NCBI RefSeq assembly: GCF_025136295.1
Contig: NZ_CP062788.1
Coordinates: forward strand, 1,829,001 to 1,893,000
DNA: 64,000 nucleotides
Origin: Aestuariispira ectoiniformans
Lineage (GTDB): Bacteria; Pseudomonadota; Alphaproteobacteria; UBA8366; Aestuariispiraceae
Reading direction: 5' to 3'
Position 1 is the stretch's first letter. Each line of letters opens with the position of its first letter. The translations under genes were made by a program, and so were the position numbers. The notes beneath the pieces were generated by a model. That model searched no databases, had not been told where the DNA came from, and worked only from the letters and a program-made list of their open reading frames with translations. This document shows, one piece after another, positions 7,674 to 15,415 of the stretch.

Positions 7674-9197
7674 ATGAGTGTGAACGGACAGTCATCCGGG
7701 TCTGGCCGGCCCAACGTTGTAAAGACATCCTTGGAAAAGGACCTCAGCAAGCTGTCGCGAATGGAGGAGGTTGCCCAGAATCTCTCCCGCCGTATGTTGG
7801 CGCCGGGGCTTGGGGTGCTGTTCCTGACTGTTGTCGGTGGCTTTGCCAGCATTCAGGTGGGTGCGCAGCCGAACGCGGTCTTCATCATGATCGCCGCAGT
7901 GTTCGGGGGCTATATGGCCCTGAATATCGGTGCGAACGACGTGGCGAACAATGTGGGGCCGGCGGTGGGCGCGCGGGCGCTTACCCTGACCGGTGCACTG
8001 ATTATCGCTGCACTTTTCGAAAGCGCCGGTGCCCTGATCGCAGGCGGCGATGTTGTTTCCACAATATCCAAGGGGATCATCGATCCCAGTATGGTGCCGG
8101 ACAGTCAGACTTTCATCTGGGCCATGATGGCAGCCTTGCTGTCATCCGCCCTCTGGGTGAACCTGGCGACCTATATCGGCGCGCCGGTTTCCACCACGCA
8201 TTCGGTTGTCGGTGGCGTCATGGGGGCGGGGATTGCCGCCGTCGGCTTTGGTGCGGTCAACTGGCCCACGATGGGGGCGATTGCGGCAAGCTGGGTCATC
8301 TCGCCAATTCTGGGCGGTGTCATTGCAGCCGCCTTCCTGGCGTTCATCAAAACCTTCATCATTTATCAGGACGATAAGATTGCCGCCGCGCGCCGTTGGG
8401 TGCCTGTGTTGATCGCAATCATGGCCTCTGCCTTTTCCTGCTATCTGATGATCAAGGGCCTGAAGAAGGTCTGGAAGCCTGACGCGACCACCATCATCGC
8501 TATTGGTGTTGCCATTTTCTTTGCCTCCGTTGCGATCCTGCGTCCTTTGATCCGCAAGCAATCGAAGGGGATGGAGAATCGGAATCAGTCGCTTCGGACC
8601 CTGTTCCATATTCCGTTGATCTGTTCGGCGGCCCTGCTGTCCTTTGCCCATGGGGCAAACGACGTGGCGAACGCGGTCGGGCCGCTGGCGGCTATCCTGC
8701 ACAGCGCCCAGTCCGGTGATATCGCAGCCAAGGTGAATATTCCGGTCTGGGTGATGCTGATCGGTGCGATCGGCATCTGTCTCGGGTTGTTCCTCTATGG
8801 TCCGCGCCTCATCAAGATGGTGGGGGAACAGATCACCAAGATGAACCCCATGCGCGCCTTCTGTGTCGCCCTGTCGGCAGCGATTACAGTGATCGTTGCC
8901 TCCTGGCTGGGCCTGCCGGTGAGTTCTACCCATATTGCCGTGGGCGGTGTCTTTGGTGTCGGGTTCTTCCGTGAGTATTACACCCGCCACAGCAAACGCC
9001 GCCGGGCCTATGTGATGAAACATGCCGGTAAGACCAAGAACTGGGCCGAGGACCGCCCGCGCCGGGAAGAACTGCGTCGGCGCAAGCTTGTTCGCCGGTC
9101 TCATTTCAGCACAATTATCGCAGCCTGGGTTGTGACGGTTCCGGCCGCAGCCCTTTTGTCTGCTGTCGTCTTCTACGGGCTGAGCCAGCTTCGTTAG
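7674..9197 (+). CDS. PiT-family inorganic phosphate transporter
   Basis: This 507-residue membrane protein has the duplicated PiT signature: GANDVANNVGPAVGARALT in the N-terminal half and GANDVANAVGPLAAI in the C-terminal half. Each is followed by a GxPVSTTHSVVGGV-type helix-loop (GAPVSTTHS and GLPVSSTHIAVGGV). A cytoplasmic segment lies between the repeats. PiT carriers import phosphate with H+ or Na+. An N-terminal cytoplasmic extension of about 40 residues precedes the first helix. No phoU/DUF47 gene is adjacent, unlike many pit loci. A strong bidirectional terminator follows. Confidence 0.95.
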   Translation: MSVNGQSSGSGRPNVVKTSLEKDLSKLSRMEEVAQNLSRRMLAPGLGVLFLTVVGGFASIQVGAQPNAVFIMIAAVFGGYMALNIGANDVANNVGPAVGARALTLTGALIIAALFESAGALIAGGDVVSTISKGIIDPSMVPDSQTFIWAMMAALLSSALWVNLATYIGAPVSTTHSVVGGVMGAGIAAVGFGAVNWPTMGAIAASWVISPILGGVIAAAFLAFIKTFIIYQDDKIAAARRWVPVLIAIMASAFSCYLMIKGLKKVWKPDATTIIAIGVAIFFASVAILRPLIRKQSKGMENRNQSLRTLFHIPLICSAALLSFAHGANDVANAVGPLAAILHSAQSGDIAAKVNIPVWVMLIGAIGICLGLFLYGPRLIKMVGEQITKMNPMRAFCVALSAAITVIVASWLGLPVSSTHIAVGGVFGVGFFREYYTRHSKRRRAYVMKHAGKTKNWAEDRPRREELRRRKLVRRSHFSTIIAAWVVTVPAAALLSAVVFYGLSQLR

Positions 9198-9226
9198 GTC
9201 GCAAAACACCGGTTTGAAATACGAAA

Positions 9227-9249
9227 CGGCGGCTGAAATTCAGCCGCCG
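9227..9249. terminator. Bidirectional terminator between pit and VWA gene
   Basis: A perfect 9-bp GC-rich stem (CGGCGGCTG/CAGCCGCCG) with a 5-nt loop lies between two convergent genes, with short T-rich flanks on both sides. Confidence 0.75.
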
Positions 9250-9282
9250 CTTTCGCTGTTGGGGGGATTCTTGACTTAACTG

Positions 9283-10005
9283 TTATGCCGTTACGCGACG
9301 ACGATACAGGCTCAGTGCCAGCAGGCCGAGGCCTAACAGACCAAGAGTGGCCGGTGCCGGTACGTTCTGGCCGGTTTCACGACGGATCTTGGCAAGAAGC
9401 GTCTTTTCGAAGTCGTTGAAGTCAGCAGATGCAACAGCAAATGCGCCTGTGCCAGCGATGAAGGAGCAGTCTGCGCCGCCACCAACACCCAGGCAGTTCA
9501 CGACATCCGCACCTTGTGCAATAGCCCATTCTGCGGAGCCCACTACACCGGCGCCGCCATCCGGGTCATGCCCTTGGTTCCAGGCACCATCGGTAGACAC
9601 GTCAATGATCAGTTTGTCGAAGCTCAGGCCGGATAACATGGCATCCTGGAAGGCTGCGTAAATCCCACAGGATATGCAAGTCACACCACCAAACTGACCC
9701 TGGCTACCAAAGGTATTGGCGATTGTGCCTTTGTTGCCGCCATTAACGGTGGTCATGGTTTGGAAAACGCTCGCTGATGTAGCGAACTGCGTCCCGGAAA
9801 TCGCGATTGAACTGTCTGTTGGGATGGCAGCGTTGATCGCGTTTTTGTATCCCTGCATCTGCAGTGACCATTCGCTGGAGTTGATGCTACCGGAACCGTC
9901 AACTACCAAAGCCAAGCCGATCACACCGGCATTGGCCTGTCCGATAAAGGCTGCTACGGCCAATGCACCGGCTGTCAGCAATCCTTTCATGAGCTTGAGT
10001 TTCAT
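9283..10005 (-). CDS. PEP-CTERM-sorted VWA protein (DUF1194-like), paralog 1
   Basis: The 240-residue exported protein has a signal peptide (MKLKLMKGLLTAGALAVAAFIGQANA) followed directly by a von Willebrand A-like domain. The MIDAS motif is VVDGSGS near residue 37, with a later acidic DVSTDG. At the C-terminus the tail VPAPATLGLLGLGLLALSLYRRR is a PEP-CTERM sorting signal, recognised by an exosortase at the membrane; the mature protein goes to the surface or matrix. Four cysteines are shared with its two paralogs (CISC and NCLG...DCSF) and could form disulfides. GGAGG lies 7 nt upstream of the ATG. A sigma-54-type promoter and a TGT-N11-ACA site lie upstream. No exosortase gene is in the window. 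Confidence 0.92.
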   Translation of the reverse strand: MKLKLMKGLLTAGALAVAAFIGQANAGVIGLALVVDGSGSINSSEWSLQMQGYKNAINAAIPTDSSIAISGTQFATSASVFQTMTTVNGGNKGTIANTFGSQGQFGGVTCISCGIYAAFQDAMLSGLSFDKLIIDVSTDGAWNQGHDPDGGAGVVGSAEWAIAQGADVVNCLGVGGGADCSFIAGTGAFAVASADFNDFEKTLLAKIRRETGQNVPAPATLGLLGLGLLALSLYRRRVTA

Positions 10006-10058
10006 ATCTGGTCCTCCTACCGCTCAAAACTTTGATTTTGTTAGGTGTCTACTTAAGA

Positions 10059-10074
10059 AGCAAGTGATATGCCA
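10059..10074 (-). promoter_or_regulatory. Sigma-54 (-24/-12) promoter of VWA paralog 1
   Basis: Read on the reverse strand the sequence is TGGCATATCACTTGCT. GG and GC are exactly 10 nt apart, as required for RpoN promoters (consensus TGGCAC-N5-TTGC). It lies 53 nt upstream of the start codon. Confidence 0.82.
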
Positions 10075-10139
10075 GATAAAGTAAAGTTTTGATTTTTTGA
10101 GCTAATTTGAAATTTTCAAACTTTGGCGTGAGTGGAGTT

Positions 10140-10156
10140 TGTAAAACCTGTCGACA
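10140..10156 (-). promoter_or_regulatory. Conserved 17-bp upstream activator site, paralog 1
   Basis: Read on the reverse strand, TGTCGACAGGTTTTACA. The same 17-bp pattern occurs upstream of all four PEP-CTERM genes in this window. Here 65 nt separate it from the -24 box. Confidence 0.75.
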
Positions 10157-10167
10157 ATATTCATGGC

Positions 10168-10188
10168 TGTTTCCTAAATAGAGAAACA
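10168..10188. repeat. Inverted repeat upstream of VWA paralog 1
   Basis: TGTTTC and GAAACA form perfect 6-bp arms around a 9-bp spacer, 11 bp beyond the 17-bp activator-site candidate. It could be a second protein-binding site; no counterpart was seen at the other three genes. Confidence 0.4.
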
Positions 10189-10235
10189 ACTAAAGGTTTA
10201 TTTGTTATTGCGGCGATTACTGTCAGACAAAAAAA

Positions 10236-10262
10236 GAAGGCACCTCTGAATGAGATGCCTTC
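10236..10262 (-). terminator. Rho-independent terminator of VWA paralog 2
   Basis: On the reverse strand a 7-bp stem (GAAGGCA/TGCCTTC), extended by an inner CTC/GAG pairing, is followed by seven Ts. It lies 25 bp beyond the stop codon of the gene ending at 10288. Confidence 0.9.
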
Positions 10263-10287
10263 CGTCTCTTGATGGTATCCGGCTTTG

Positions 10288-11010
10288 CTATGCGGACATG
10301 CGGCGGCGATAGAAAGCGAGACCAAACAGTCCAAGGCCCAACAAGGCGAGCGTGCCGGGAGCAGAAACGTCCTGGCCGGTTTCGCGGCGAATTTTGCGGA
10401 TCAGGGCGCTTTCAAAGGCGTCGAAGTTGTCTGCTGTGACGGAGAAAGCACCAACGCCTGCGATGAAGGAACAATCAGCACTGTTGCCGATACCCAGGCA
10501 GTTGACGACATCAACCAGGCCGTCCACGGCCCATTCTGCGGTGCCAACCGTGCTTGCATCGCCATCCGGATCGACACCGGCGTTCCAGTCGCCGTCTGTG
10601 GAAATGTCGAAAATCAGCTTGTCGAACTGCAGGCCGGAAGCCATGGCGTCATTGTAGGCGGCGCGAATGCCGCATGAAACGCAAGTGCCACTGTTCATTT
10701 GGCCCTGGGTACCAAAGTTGTCAGCAATCGTGCCGCGATTGCCACCGTCGACAATGGTCATGTTTTGGAAAACAGATGCGCTTGAGGAAAATTGCGTTCC
10801 AGAGATTGCAACTGTGCTGTCGGTCGGGATTGCAGCATTAATGGCATTTTTATAACCCTGCATCTGCAAACTCCAGCTGGAGCTGTTGATGCTGCCTGAG
10901 CCGTCGACGATCAGAGCCAGCCCGATAACGCCGGCACTTGCCTGACCTATAAATGCACCAACAGTAATGATACCTGCTGCAACGACACCCTTGAATAGGG
11001 AAAACTTCAT
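10288..11010 (-). CDS. PEP-CTERM-sorted VWA protein (DUF1194-like), paralog 2
   Basis: Also 240 residues and colinear with paralog 1: signal peptide MKFSLFKGVVAAGIITVGAFIGQASA, MIDAS-type IVDGSGS, CVSC and NCLG...DCSF cysteines, acidic DISTDG, and a C-terminal PEP-CTERM tail (VSAPGTLALLGLGLFGLAFYRRR). It is much closer to its neighbours than to other VWA proteins here, so the three arose by local duplication. AGGAGG lies upstream of the ATG. A sigma-54-type promoter and the 17-bp element sit upstream, and a clean intrinsic terminator follows, so it is an independent transcription unit. A role in surface adhesion or matrix is inference from the PEP-CTERM tail. Confidence 0.92.
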   Translation of the reverse strand: MKFSLFKGVVAAGIITVGAFIGQASAGVIGLALIVDGSGSINSSSWSLQMQGYKNAINAAIPTDSTVAISGTQFSSSASVFQNMTIVDGGNRGTIADNFGTQGQMNSGTCVSCGIRAAYNDAMASGLQFDKLIFDISTDGDWNAGVDPDGDASTVGTAEWAVDGLVDVVNCLGIGNSADCSFIAGVGAFSVTADNFDAFESALIRKIRRETGQDVSAPGTLALLGLGLFGLAFYRRRMSA

Positions 11011-11065
11011 TTGAAAGACCTCCTGTTAAACTCTTGATTGTGGTTAGGGTACCGACAGTCGTTAA

Positions 11066-11081
11066 AGCAGTATGTGTGCCA
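11066..11081 (-). promoter_or_regulatory. Sigma-54 (-24/-12) promoter of VWA paralog 2
   Basis: Reverse-strand sequence TGGCACACATACTGCT has a perfect -24 TGGCAC and a -12 CTGC with the canonical GG-N10-GC spacing. It lies 55 nt upstream of the start codon. Confidence 0.85.
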
Positions 11082-11144
11082 AGTTAGCAAACTATTGATA
11101 TGATTGGAGGATAGGCGGAAAAACAGTGTTGGGTTGTATGCCGG

Positions 11145-11161
11145 TGTAAAAAATATCGACA
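11145..11161 (-). promoter_or_regulatory. Conserved 17-bp upstream activator site, paralog 2
   Basis: Reverse-strand sequence TGTCGATATTTTTTACA matches the shared 17-bp pattern and lies 63 nt from the -24 box. Confidence 0.75.
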
Positions 11162-11270
11162 ATTTTAGATAATTTTTATAGAGGGTAGCCGCGACCCTAT
11201 AAAGGGAGCGTTTTTCTGGGAAGGAGGGGCGCAATGCCGATGTATGATTTCGGGACCGCTGGGTAAAGAA

Positions 11271-11298
11271 GAACGGCGACCTGTATAGGTCGCCGTTC
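11271..11298 (-). terminator. Rho-independent terminator of VWA paralog 3
   Basis: A perfect 12-bp stem (GAACGGCGACCT/AGGTCGCCGTTC) with a 4-nt loop is followed on the reverse strand by a T-rich stretch. It lies 27 bp past the stop codon. Confidence 0.85.
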
Positions 11299-11324
11299 CA
11301 GGGCCATATTGCAGACCGGTTGGT

Positions 11325-12080
11325 TTATGCGGCGTTGATTAGAAGCTGTTGGGGTTTCTTACGGCGGTAGAAGGCCACTACTGCGAGGCCGAGGCCAAGC
11401 AATGCCAACCCTGCGGGGGCCGGGACGTTCTGTCCTGTTTCGCGACGAATCTTCGCCAGAAGGGCTGTTTCGAAAGCGTTGAAGTCCGCAGCGGCAACCA
11501 TGAAGGCACCGTCGCCTGCGACGAAGCTGCAGTCAGCACTGCCGCCGACGCCCAGGCAGTTAACCTGGTCTACTCCATTGGCGACCGCCCAGTTTGCGGA
11601 ACCAATGCCGTTTCCGTCAGGGTCGTTCCCGCGGTTCCACTGGCCATCTGTGGAGACGTCGATGATCAGCTTGTCATAGCTGAAGCCACCGAAGAAGGCT
11701 GCGATCTGCGAGTTCTGATAGGCGGAATAGATTGCGCAGGAAATGCAGGTGGAAGACCCGATGAACGGGCGCGATTCGCTTTGGAAATTATCCGCGATGC
11801 TGCCACGGTTGGCGCCGGTGACAACGGTCATGGATTGGAACACGCTTGCAGTGCGCCCGAATTTCGTGCCGGAGATTGCGTCCGACCCGTCTGTCGGGAA
11901 CGCCGCGTTGATTGCATTGTGATAACCCTGCATCTGCAAGGACCATTCCGAGTTGCTGATGCTGTTTGAGCCATCAACAACCAATGCCAGACCGATCACG
12001 CCGGCACTTGCTTGTCCGACGAAAGCTGCTGTCGCCAGTACGCCAGCCGCAACAAGGCCTTTCAGATATTTCATTCTCAT
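11325..12080 (-). CDS. PEP-CTERM-sorted VWA protein (DUF1194-like), paralog 3
   Basis: This 251-residue member has the same plan: signal peptide (MRMKYLKGLVAAGVLATAAFVGQASA), VVDGSNS MIDAS-type motif, CISC and NCLG...DCSF cysteines, DVSTDG, and a PEP-CTERM tail (VPAPAGLALLGLGLAVVAFYRRKKPQ) that runs a little longer than in its paralogs. It carries a small insertion around SESRPFIGSS and is the most diverged of the three. ATG 12080 is chosen because GGAGG lies 6 nt upstream. A sigma-54-type promoter and the 17-bp site are present with a longer 5' leader (83 nt). Its own terminator follows. Confidence 0.92.
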   Translation of the reverse strand: MRMKYLKGLVAAGVLATAAFVGQASAGVIGLALVVDGSNSISNSEWSLQMQGYHNAINAAFPTDGSDAISGTKFGRTASVFQSMTVVTGANRGSIADNFQSESRPFIGSSTCISCAIYSAYQNSQIAAFFGGFSYDKLIIDVSTDGQWNRGNDPDGNGIGSANWAVANGVDQVNCLGVGGSADCSFVAGDGAFMVAAADFNAFETALLAKIRRETGQNVPAPAGLALLGLGLAVVAFYRRKKPQQLLINAA

Positions 12081-12163
12081 TGCTTGCCTCCAGATTTCCA
12101 ATCTCAGTTCATGCCTGCGGCAGGACAGGATTAGGAATTAAATAATGTTTATGAATCCATCTG

Positions 12164-12179
12164 CGCAACTTATGTACCA
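12164..12179 (-). promoter_or_regulatory. Sigma-54 (-24/-12) promoter of VWA paralog 3
   Basis: Reverse-strand sequence TGGTACATAAGTTGCG has a -24 TGG and a perfect -12 TTGC with GG-N10-GC spacing. Confidence 0.78.
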
Positions 12180-12244
12180 ATTATGGAAAGTATTTGTTTG
12201 GATTAGAAAAGTTGGATATTTGAGAGGTGTGAGAGATGCTGCCC

Positions 12245-12261
12245 TGTAAGAGAATTCGATA
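12245..12261 (-). promoter_or_regulatory. Conserved 17-bp upstream activator site, paralog 3
   Basis: Reverse-strand sequence TATCGAATTCTCTTACA is the weakest copy of the shared pattern (A for G at position 2). It keeps the length, the TCGA core and TTACA, and lies 65 nt from the -24 box. Confidence 0.65.
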
Positions 12262-12346
12262 AATGCTAATATATTAAAAGTTGAATATAGAAAAATGCTT
12301 AGCTTAATAATTGTATTTTGGGGCACGGTGACATCAGGACCGAAAA

Positions 12347-12385
12347 AATAAGGCCGCTCAACCTGTCGAAGGGAGCGGCCTTATT
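12347..12385 (-). terminator. Rho-independent terminator of tRNA-Met
   Basis: Perfect 13-bp arms (AATAAGGCCGCTC/GAGCGGCCTTATT) flank a 13-nt loop; on the reverse strand the stem runs into six Ts. It lies 6 bp past the tRNA 3' end. Confidence 0.9.
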
Positions 12386-12391
12386 GATGTC

Positions 12392-12467
12392 TGGTGGCGG
12401 ATCAGGGATTTGAACCCCGGACACATGGATTATGATTCCACTGCTCTAACCACTGAGCTAATCCGCC
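12392..12467 (-). tRNA. tRNA-Met (anticodon CAT)
   Basis: The reverse strand folds into a 76-nt cloverleaf. It has a fully paired 7-bp acceptor (GGCGGAT/ATCCGCC), a GCTC/GAGC D-stem, anticodon stem GTGGA/TCCAT around loop ATCATAA, a GGTTCAA T-loop and an encoded CCA end. The CAT anticodon fits elongator Met; a lysidine-modified tRNA-Ile2 cannot be fully excluded by eye. Confidence 0.9.
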
Positions 12468-12479
12468 GTTGCGGGCTGG

Positions 12480-12508
12480 TATTTACGGGGCGGAAGGCTG
12501 TCTGTCAA
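12480..12508 (-). promoter_or_regulatory. Sigma-70-type promoter of tRNA-Met
   Basis: On the reverse strand TTGACA (12503-12508) and TAAATA (12480-12485) are separated by exactly 17 nt. The -10 box ends 12 nt before the mature tRNA 5' end. Confidence 0.75.
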
Positions 12509-12565
12509 GCAAGTGTTTACAAAAAAATGAATGGTTATTGTCAGCCCACAGGGGAGAGGCACAAT

Positions 12566-13342
12566 TCACCCGAGCGCCTTCACGAAACTTCCCAGGTAGC
12601 GGTGCAGGATTTGGCGATATTGCGGCGAGTCAAGCGCCTGCCGGAGGGCCTGTGCAAAGGTCCGCCATTCCGGATTGCCATGCGTGGCCGGGCCCAGGTG
12701 AAGGGCAATAGCCGATTTCTCCAGAGGGACGGGCTCGTGAATATAGGACGGCTTCTTGTTCATTTTGCGTAAATAGTAATAGACGAACAGATCCGATCCG
12801 ATAATGGCGTCGAAGCGGTTGCGTTCAAGCATTGAGGCCATCTGGTCAACGGAAGGGACGCTGATGATATTCTCTTCGGGTGGGCGGTATTCTACGGGCA
12901 GGGCATTGATGCTGGCACCCAGCATGACGGCCGTTTTCAGCTTTGTCGCGTCAGTAAGGCCGCGAAAGGGAACGGACGCCTTGGCGACGTAGACGCGGGT
13001 GACAGGAAGAAGGGGAATGGTCTGGTCGCTATGTTCCTCAAGGCCGCTATTGATCAGGAAAACAATCGCCTTGGATTTGCCGATACTGTATTCAGCCAGT
13101 CCCCGCTTGGTTGGTTTGTTGGCGAGCCTGATTTCCTGGCCGCTCTGGTCTTTCACCAATTGTAGAAGATCAACCAGAATGCCGCCAGTGAAGGCCCCGG
13201 ACTGGTCCGTTATGACGAGCGGTTCGATATCCTGTGCAATGATCGTGATTTCATCCGCGGCACGCGCGTAGCTGCAAGCCGCTGCAATAGCCATGACCGC
13301 AAGCAGGAAACGAAGGCGCCATATTGTGAGGACGGACGGCAT
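12566..13342 (-). CDS. Extracellular solute-binding protein (family 3-like)
   Basis: The 258-residue exported protein has a signal peptide (MPSVLTIWRLRFLLAVMAIAAACSYARA) and the two-lobed layout of SBP_bac_3 proteins: ITIIAQDIEPLVITDQSGAFTGGILVDLLQLV, a middle LKTAVMLGASINA segment and a C-terminal hinge. It has no permease or ATPase neighbour. It may be a stand-alone periplasmic sensor or orphan binding protein, as is common for this group. ATG 13342 is supported by a GGAAGGGGG Shine-Dalgarno; a longer frame exists upstream but lacks one. The ligand is unknown. Confidence 0.82.
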   Translation of the reverse strand: MPSVLTIWRLRFLLAVMAIAAACSYARAADEITIIAQDIEPLVITDQSGAFTGGILVDLLQLVKDQSGQEIRLANKPTKRGLAEYSIGKSKAIVFLINSGLEEHSDQTIPLLPVTRVYVAKASVPFRGLTDATKLKTAVMLGASINALPVEYRPPEENIISVPSVDQMASMLERNRFDAIIGSDLFVYYYLRKMNKKPSYIHEPVPLEKSAIALHLGPATHGNPEWRTFAQALRQALDSPQYRQILHRYLGSFVKALG

Positions 13343-13417
13343 GTTTTCCCCCTTCCTTCCTTCGAAGGAAAATAAGGATAGCACATTTATGACGCGAAAG
13401 CGCCGTGGAAGGAGTCT

Positions 13418-14536
13418 TTATGCGAGTTGCCGCTGTATCCAGCCGCCGCCGAGAACGCGATTGTCATCATAAAAGACGCAGGCCTGACCGGGGGAGACAC
13501 CGAAATGCGGTTCCGCGAAGGTGACTTCAACGTCGCCCAGTGCCGTTACCTGGACAGTGGCGCGCACCGGCTGCATCGCGGAGCGGATTTTGACGTCTAC
13601 TTCAACCGCGCCGTCGCTCAACTTGCTGTTGCCCAGCCAGTTCACGTCGCTTAGCCGGATATGTGGTGTTGCGAGGGCCGATTTGGGGCCGACGATCACA
13701 CGGTGCTGGTCCGGGTCAAGGCGAACCACATACAGGGGATCGGTGTCATTCTTCCGACCACCAATGCCAAGACCCCGCCGCTGGCCGATGGTGTAGTTGA
13801 TAATGCCCTCATGGCGGCCCAGAATCTCACCGTCAACATGGACGATGTCACCGGGATAGGCGGCTTCCGGGCGCAGCTTCTGGACGATGCTGGCATAGTT
13901 ACCATCGGGAACAAAGCAAATGTCCTGGCTGTCCGGCTTGTCGGCTACTTCCAGGCCAAAGCGTGTGGCATGGTCGCGGGTTTCCGATTTTTCCATGCCA
14001 CCCAGCGGGAAACGAAGGAAGTCCAGTTGATCCTGTGTCGTTGCAAACAGGAAGTAGGACTGGTCCTTTCCGGGGTCGACGCCACGATGCAGTTCTGCCT
14101 TGCCGCCCAGCTTACGCTGTACGTAATGGCCGGTGGCAAGGGCGTCCGCGCCCAGGTCACGGGCGGTCGCCAGCAGGTCGCGGAATTTGACCGTCTGGTT
14201 GCAGGTCACGCAGGGGATGGGGGTCTCGCCGCGGGCATAGGCATCGGCGAAATCTTCGATCACGCTCTGCTTGAACCGGTTTTCATAGTCCAGCACATAA
14301 TGCGGAAAGCCCAGCTTGTCGGCGACGGTGCGGGCGTCATAGATATCCTGCCCGGCACAGCAGGCACCGGTGCGCTGGATGATCTCGCCATGATCGTAAA
14401 GCTGCAGCGTCACGCCGACCACGTCATAGCCCTGTTCATGCAGCAGGGCGGCGGTAACGGACGAATCGACACCGCCCGACATCGCGACGACGATGCGGGT
14501 GTCTTTCGGTGCTTTATCTATACCCATCGAATTCAT
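13418..14536 (-). CDS. mnmA: tRNA-specific 2-thiouridylase MnmA
   Basis: The 372-residue enzyme installs the 2-thio group on U34 of tRNA-Lys, -Glu and -Gln, using ATP and sulfur relayed from a desulfurase. The PP-loop SGGVDSS lies near residue 20. The two catalytic cysteines are in [11 protein letters not shown] and DICFVPDG. The central domain ([11 protein letters not shown]) and C-terminal beta-barrel ([10 protein letters not shown]) are all present and full length. It stands alone on the reverse strand, head to head with hisG across a 216-bp gap. Confidence 0.97.
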   Translation of the reverse strand: MNSMGIDKAPKDTRIVVAMSGGVDSSVTAALLHEQGYDVVGVTLQLYDHGEIIQRTGACCAGQDIYDARTVADKLGFPHYVLDYENRFKQSVIEDFADAYARGETPIPCVTCNQTVKFRDLLATARDLGADALATGHYVQRKLGGKAELHRGVDPGKDQSYFLFATTQDQLDFLRFPLGGMEKSETRDHATRFGLEVADKPDSQDICFVPDGNYASIVQKLRPEAAYPGDIVHVDGEILGRHEGIINYTIGQRRGLGIGGRKNDTDPLYVVRLDPDQHRVIVGPKSALATPHIRLSDVNWLGNSKLSDGAVEVDVKIRSAMQPVRATVQVTALGDVEVTFAEPHFGVSPGQACVFYDDNRVLGGGWIQRQLA

Positions 14537-14752
14537 GGCGCGGAATATAGGTTTTCTGCGCGTTTTAGCAAGGGCGAAGCGCGATTTTCCAAAGCGTTGC
14601 CCGCATGGCTGGTCTGCAACGGGTGCAGGGATGGCGTTCGCAGCCGGTTTTTCATAAGTCTTTTCGCTGATAAATGGGGAAAATCACTGGAAAGAGCGGC
14701 CCGGCTGTGCCAGAAATGCCGCGCTTTGGCTTAATATTACGGAGAGACAGCC

Positions 14753-15415
14753 GTGTCCGCGCGAAACCCCCTTGTTCTGGCAGTGCCCAAAGGTCGTATT
14801 CTGAAAGAGCTACGCCCGCTGTTGGATCATGTGGGCATCCATCCGGAAGCCGCATTTGACGACCCCAATGCCCGCCAGCTGCAGTTCGCCACGAATCTGC
14901 CGGACCTGTCTATTGTCCGTGTGCGCAGCTTTGATGTGGCGACATTCGTTGCCTTCGGTGCGGCTCATTTGGGTGTGGCGGGCAACGACGTCCTCATGGA
15001 ATTCGATTACCCGGAAATCTATGCGCCGGTTGACCTCAATATTGGTCACTGCCGGATTTCCGTGGCGGAAGCCGTGGACCTTGTCGGCGAGGATGACCCG
15101 CGTCAGTGGAGCCATATCCGTGTAGCGACCAAATACCCCAATATGACCCGCACCTATTTCGCGGAACGCGGCGTGCAGGCGGAATGCATCAAACTGAACG
15201 GTGCAATGGAACTGGCGCCCAAGATGGGGCTGTGCCGCCGTATTGTGGACCTGGTTTCCACCGGTACGACCCTGAAGGAAAACGGACTGCAGGAAATCGA
15301 GACGATTGCCGATGTGACCAGCCGCCTTGCGGTGAACCGTACGGCACTGAAAACGATGCCCGATGAAATGGGCGAGTGGATCGAGAAATTCCGGGAGGCA
15401 AGCAATGGCCGTTAA
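14753..15415 (+). CDS. hisG: ATP phosphoribosyltransferase, short form
   Basis: This is the first enzyme of histidine biosynthesis, condensing ATP with PRPP. At 220 residues it is the short HisG form, which lacks the C-terminal regulatory domain and normally needs HisZ, encoded elsewhere. Visible motifs are [15 protein letters not shown] at the N-terminus, [10 protein letters not shown], and the PRPP loop [14 protein letters not shown]. The start is GTG with GGAG upstream. It overlaps hisD by 11 bp. Confidence 0.96.
   Translation: MSARNPLVLAVPKGRILKELRPLLDHVGIHPEAAFDDPNARQLQFATNLPDLSIVRVRSFDVATFVAFGAAHLGVAGNDVLMEFDYPEIYAPVDLNIGHCRISVAEAVDLVGEDDPRQWSHIRVATKYPNMTRTYFAERGVQAECIKLNGAMELAPKMGLCRRIVDLVSTGTTLKENGLQEIETIADVTSRLAVNRTALKTMPDEMGEWIEKFREASNGR

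Larger units (their letters stand above)
11011..11324. other. Gene-free regulatory gap between VWA paralogs 2 and 3
   Basis: No convincing gene is present. The stretch holds the Shine-Dalgarno, sigma-54 promoter (11066-11081) and 17-bp site (11145-11161) of paralog 2, then the terminator of paralog 3 (11271-11298). It is AT-richer than the flanking genes. A 75-codon reverse reading frame across it has no recognisable features. Confidence 0.75.
12081..12391. other. AT-rich regulatory gap between VWA paralog 3 and tRNA-Met
   Basis: I see no supported gene here. The stretch holds the leader, sigma-54 promoter (12164-12179) and 17-bp element (12245-12261) of paralog 3, then the terminator of the tRNA (12347-12385). 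The segment around 12181-12320 is markedly AT-rich, as expected of an upstream region that must bend. Confidence 0.75.

Noticed and set aside
11007-11234. 75-codon reverse reading frame between VWA paralogs
   Set aside because: It lies over the promoter and activator site, and no features support it.
12138-12326. 62-codon reverse reading frame upstream of VWA paralog 3
   Set aside because: It sits in AT-rich regulatory DNA with no Shine-Dalgarno or domain.
12392-12467. Possible tRNA-Ile2 with lysidine-modified CAT anticodon
   Set aside because: Acceptor and anticodon-stem sequences look like elongator tRNA-Met of alphaproteobacteria; the alternative is not fully excluded by eye.
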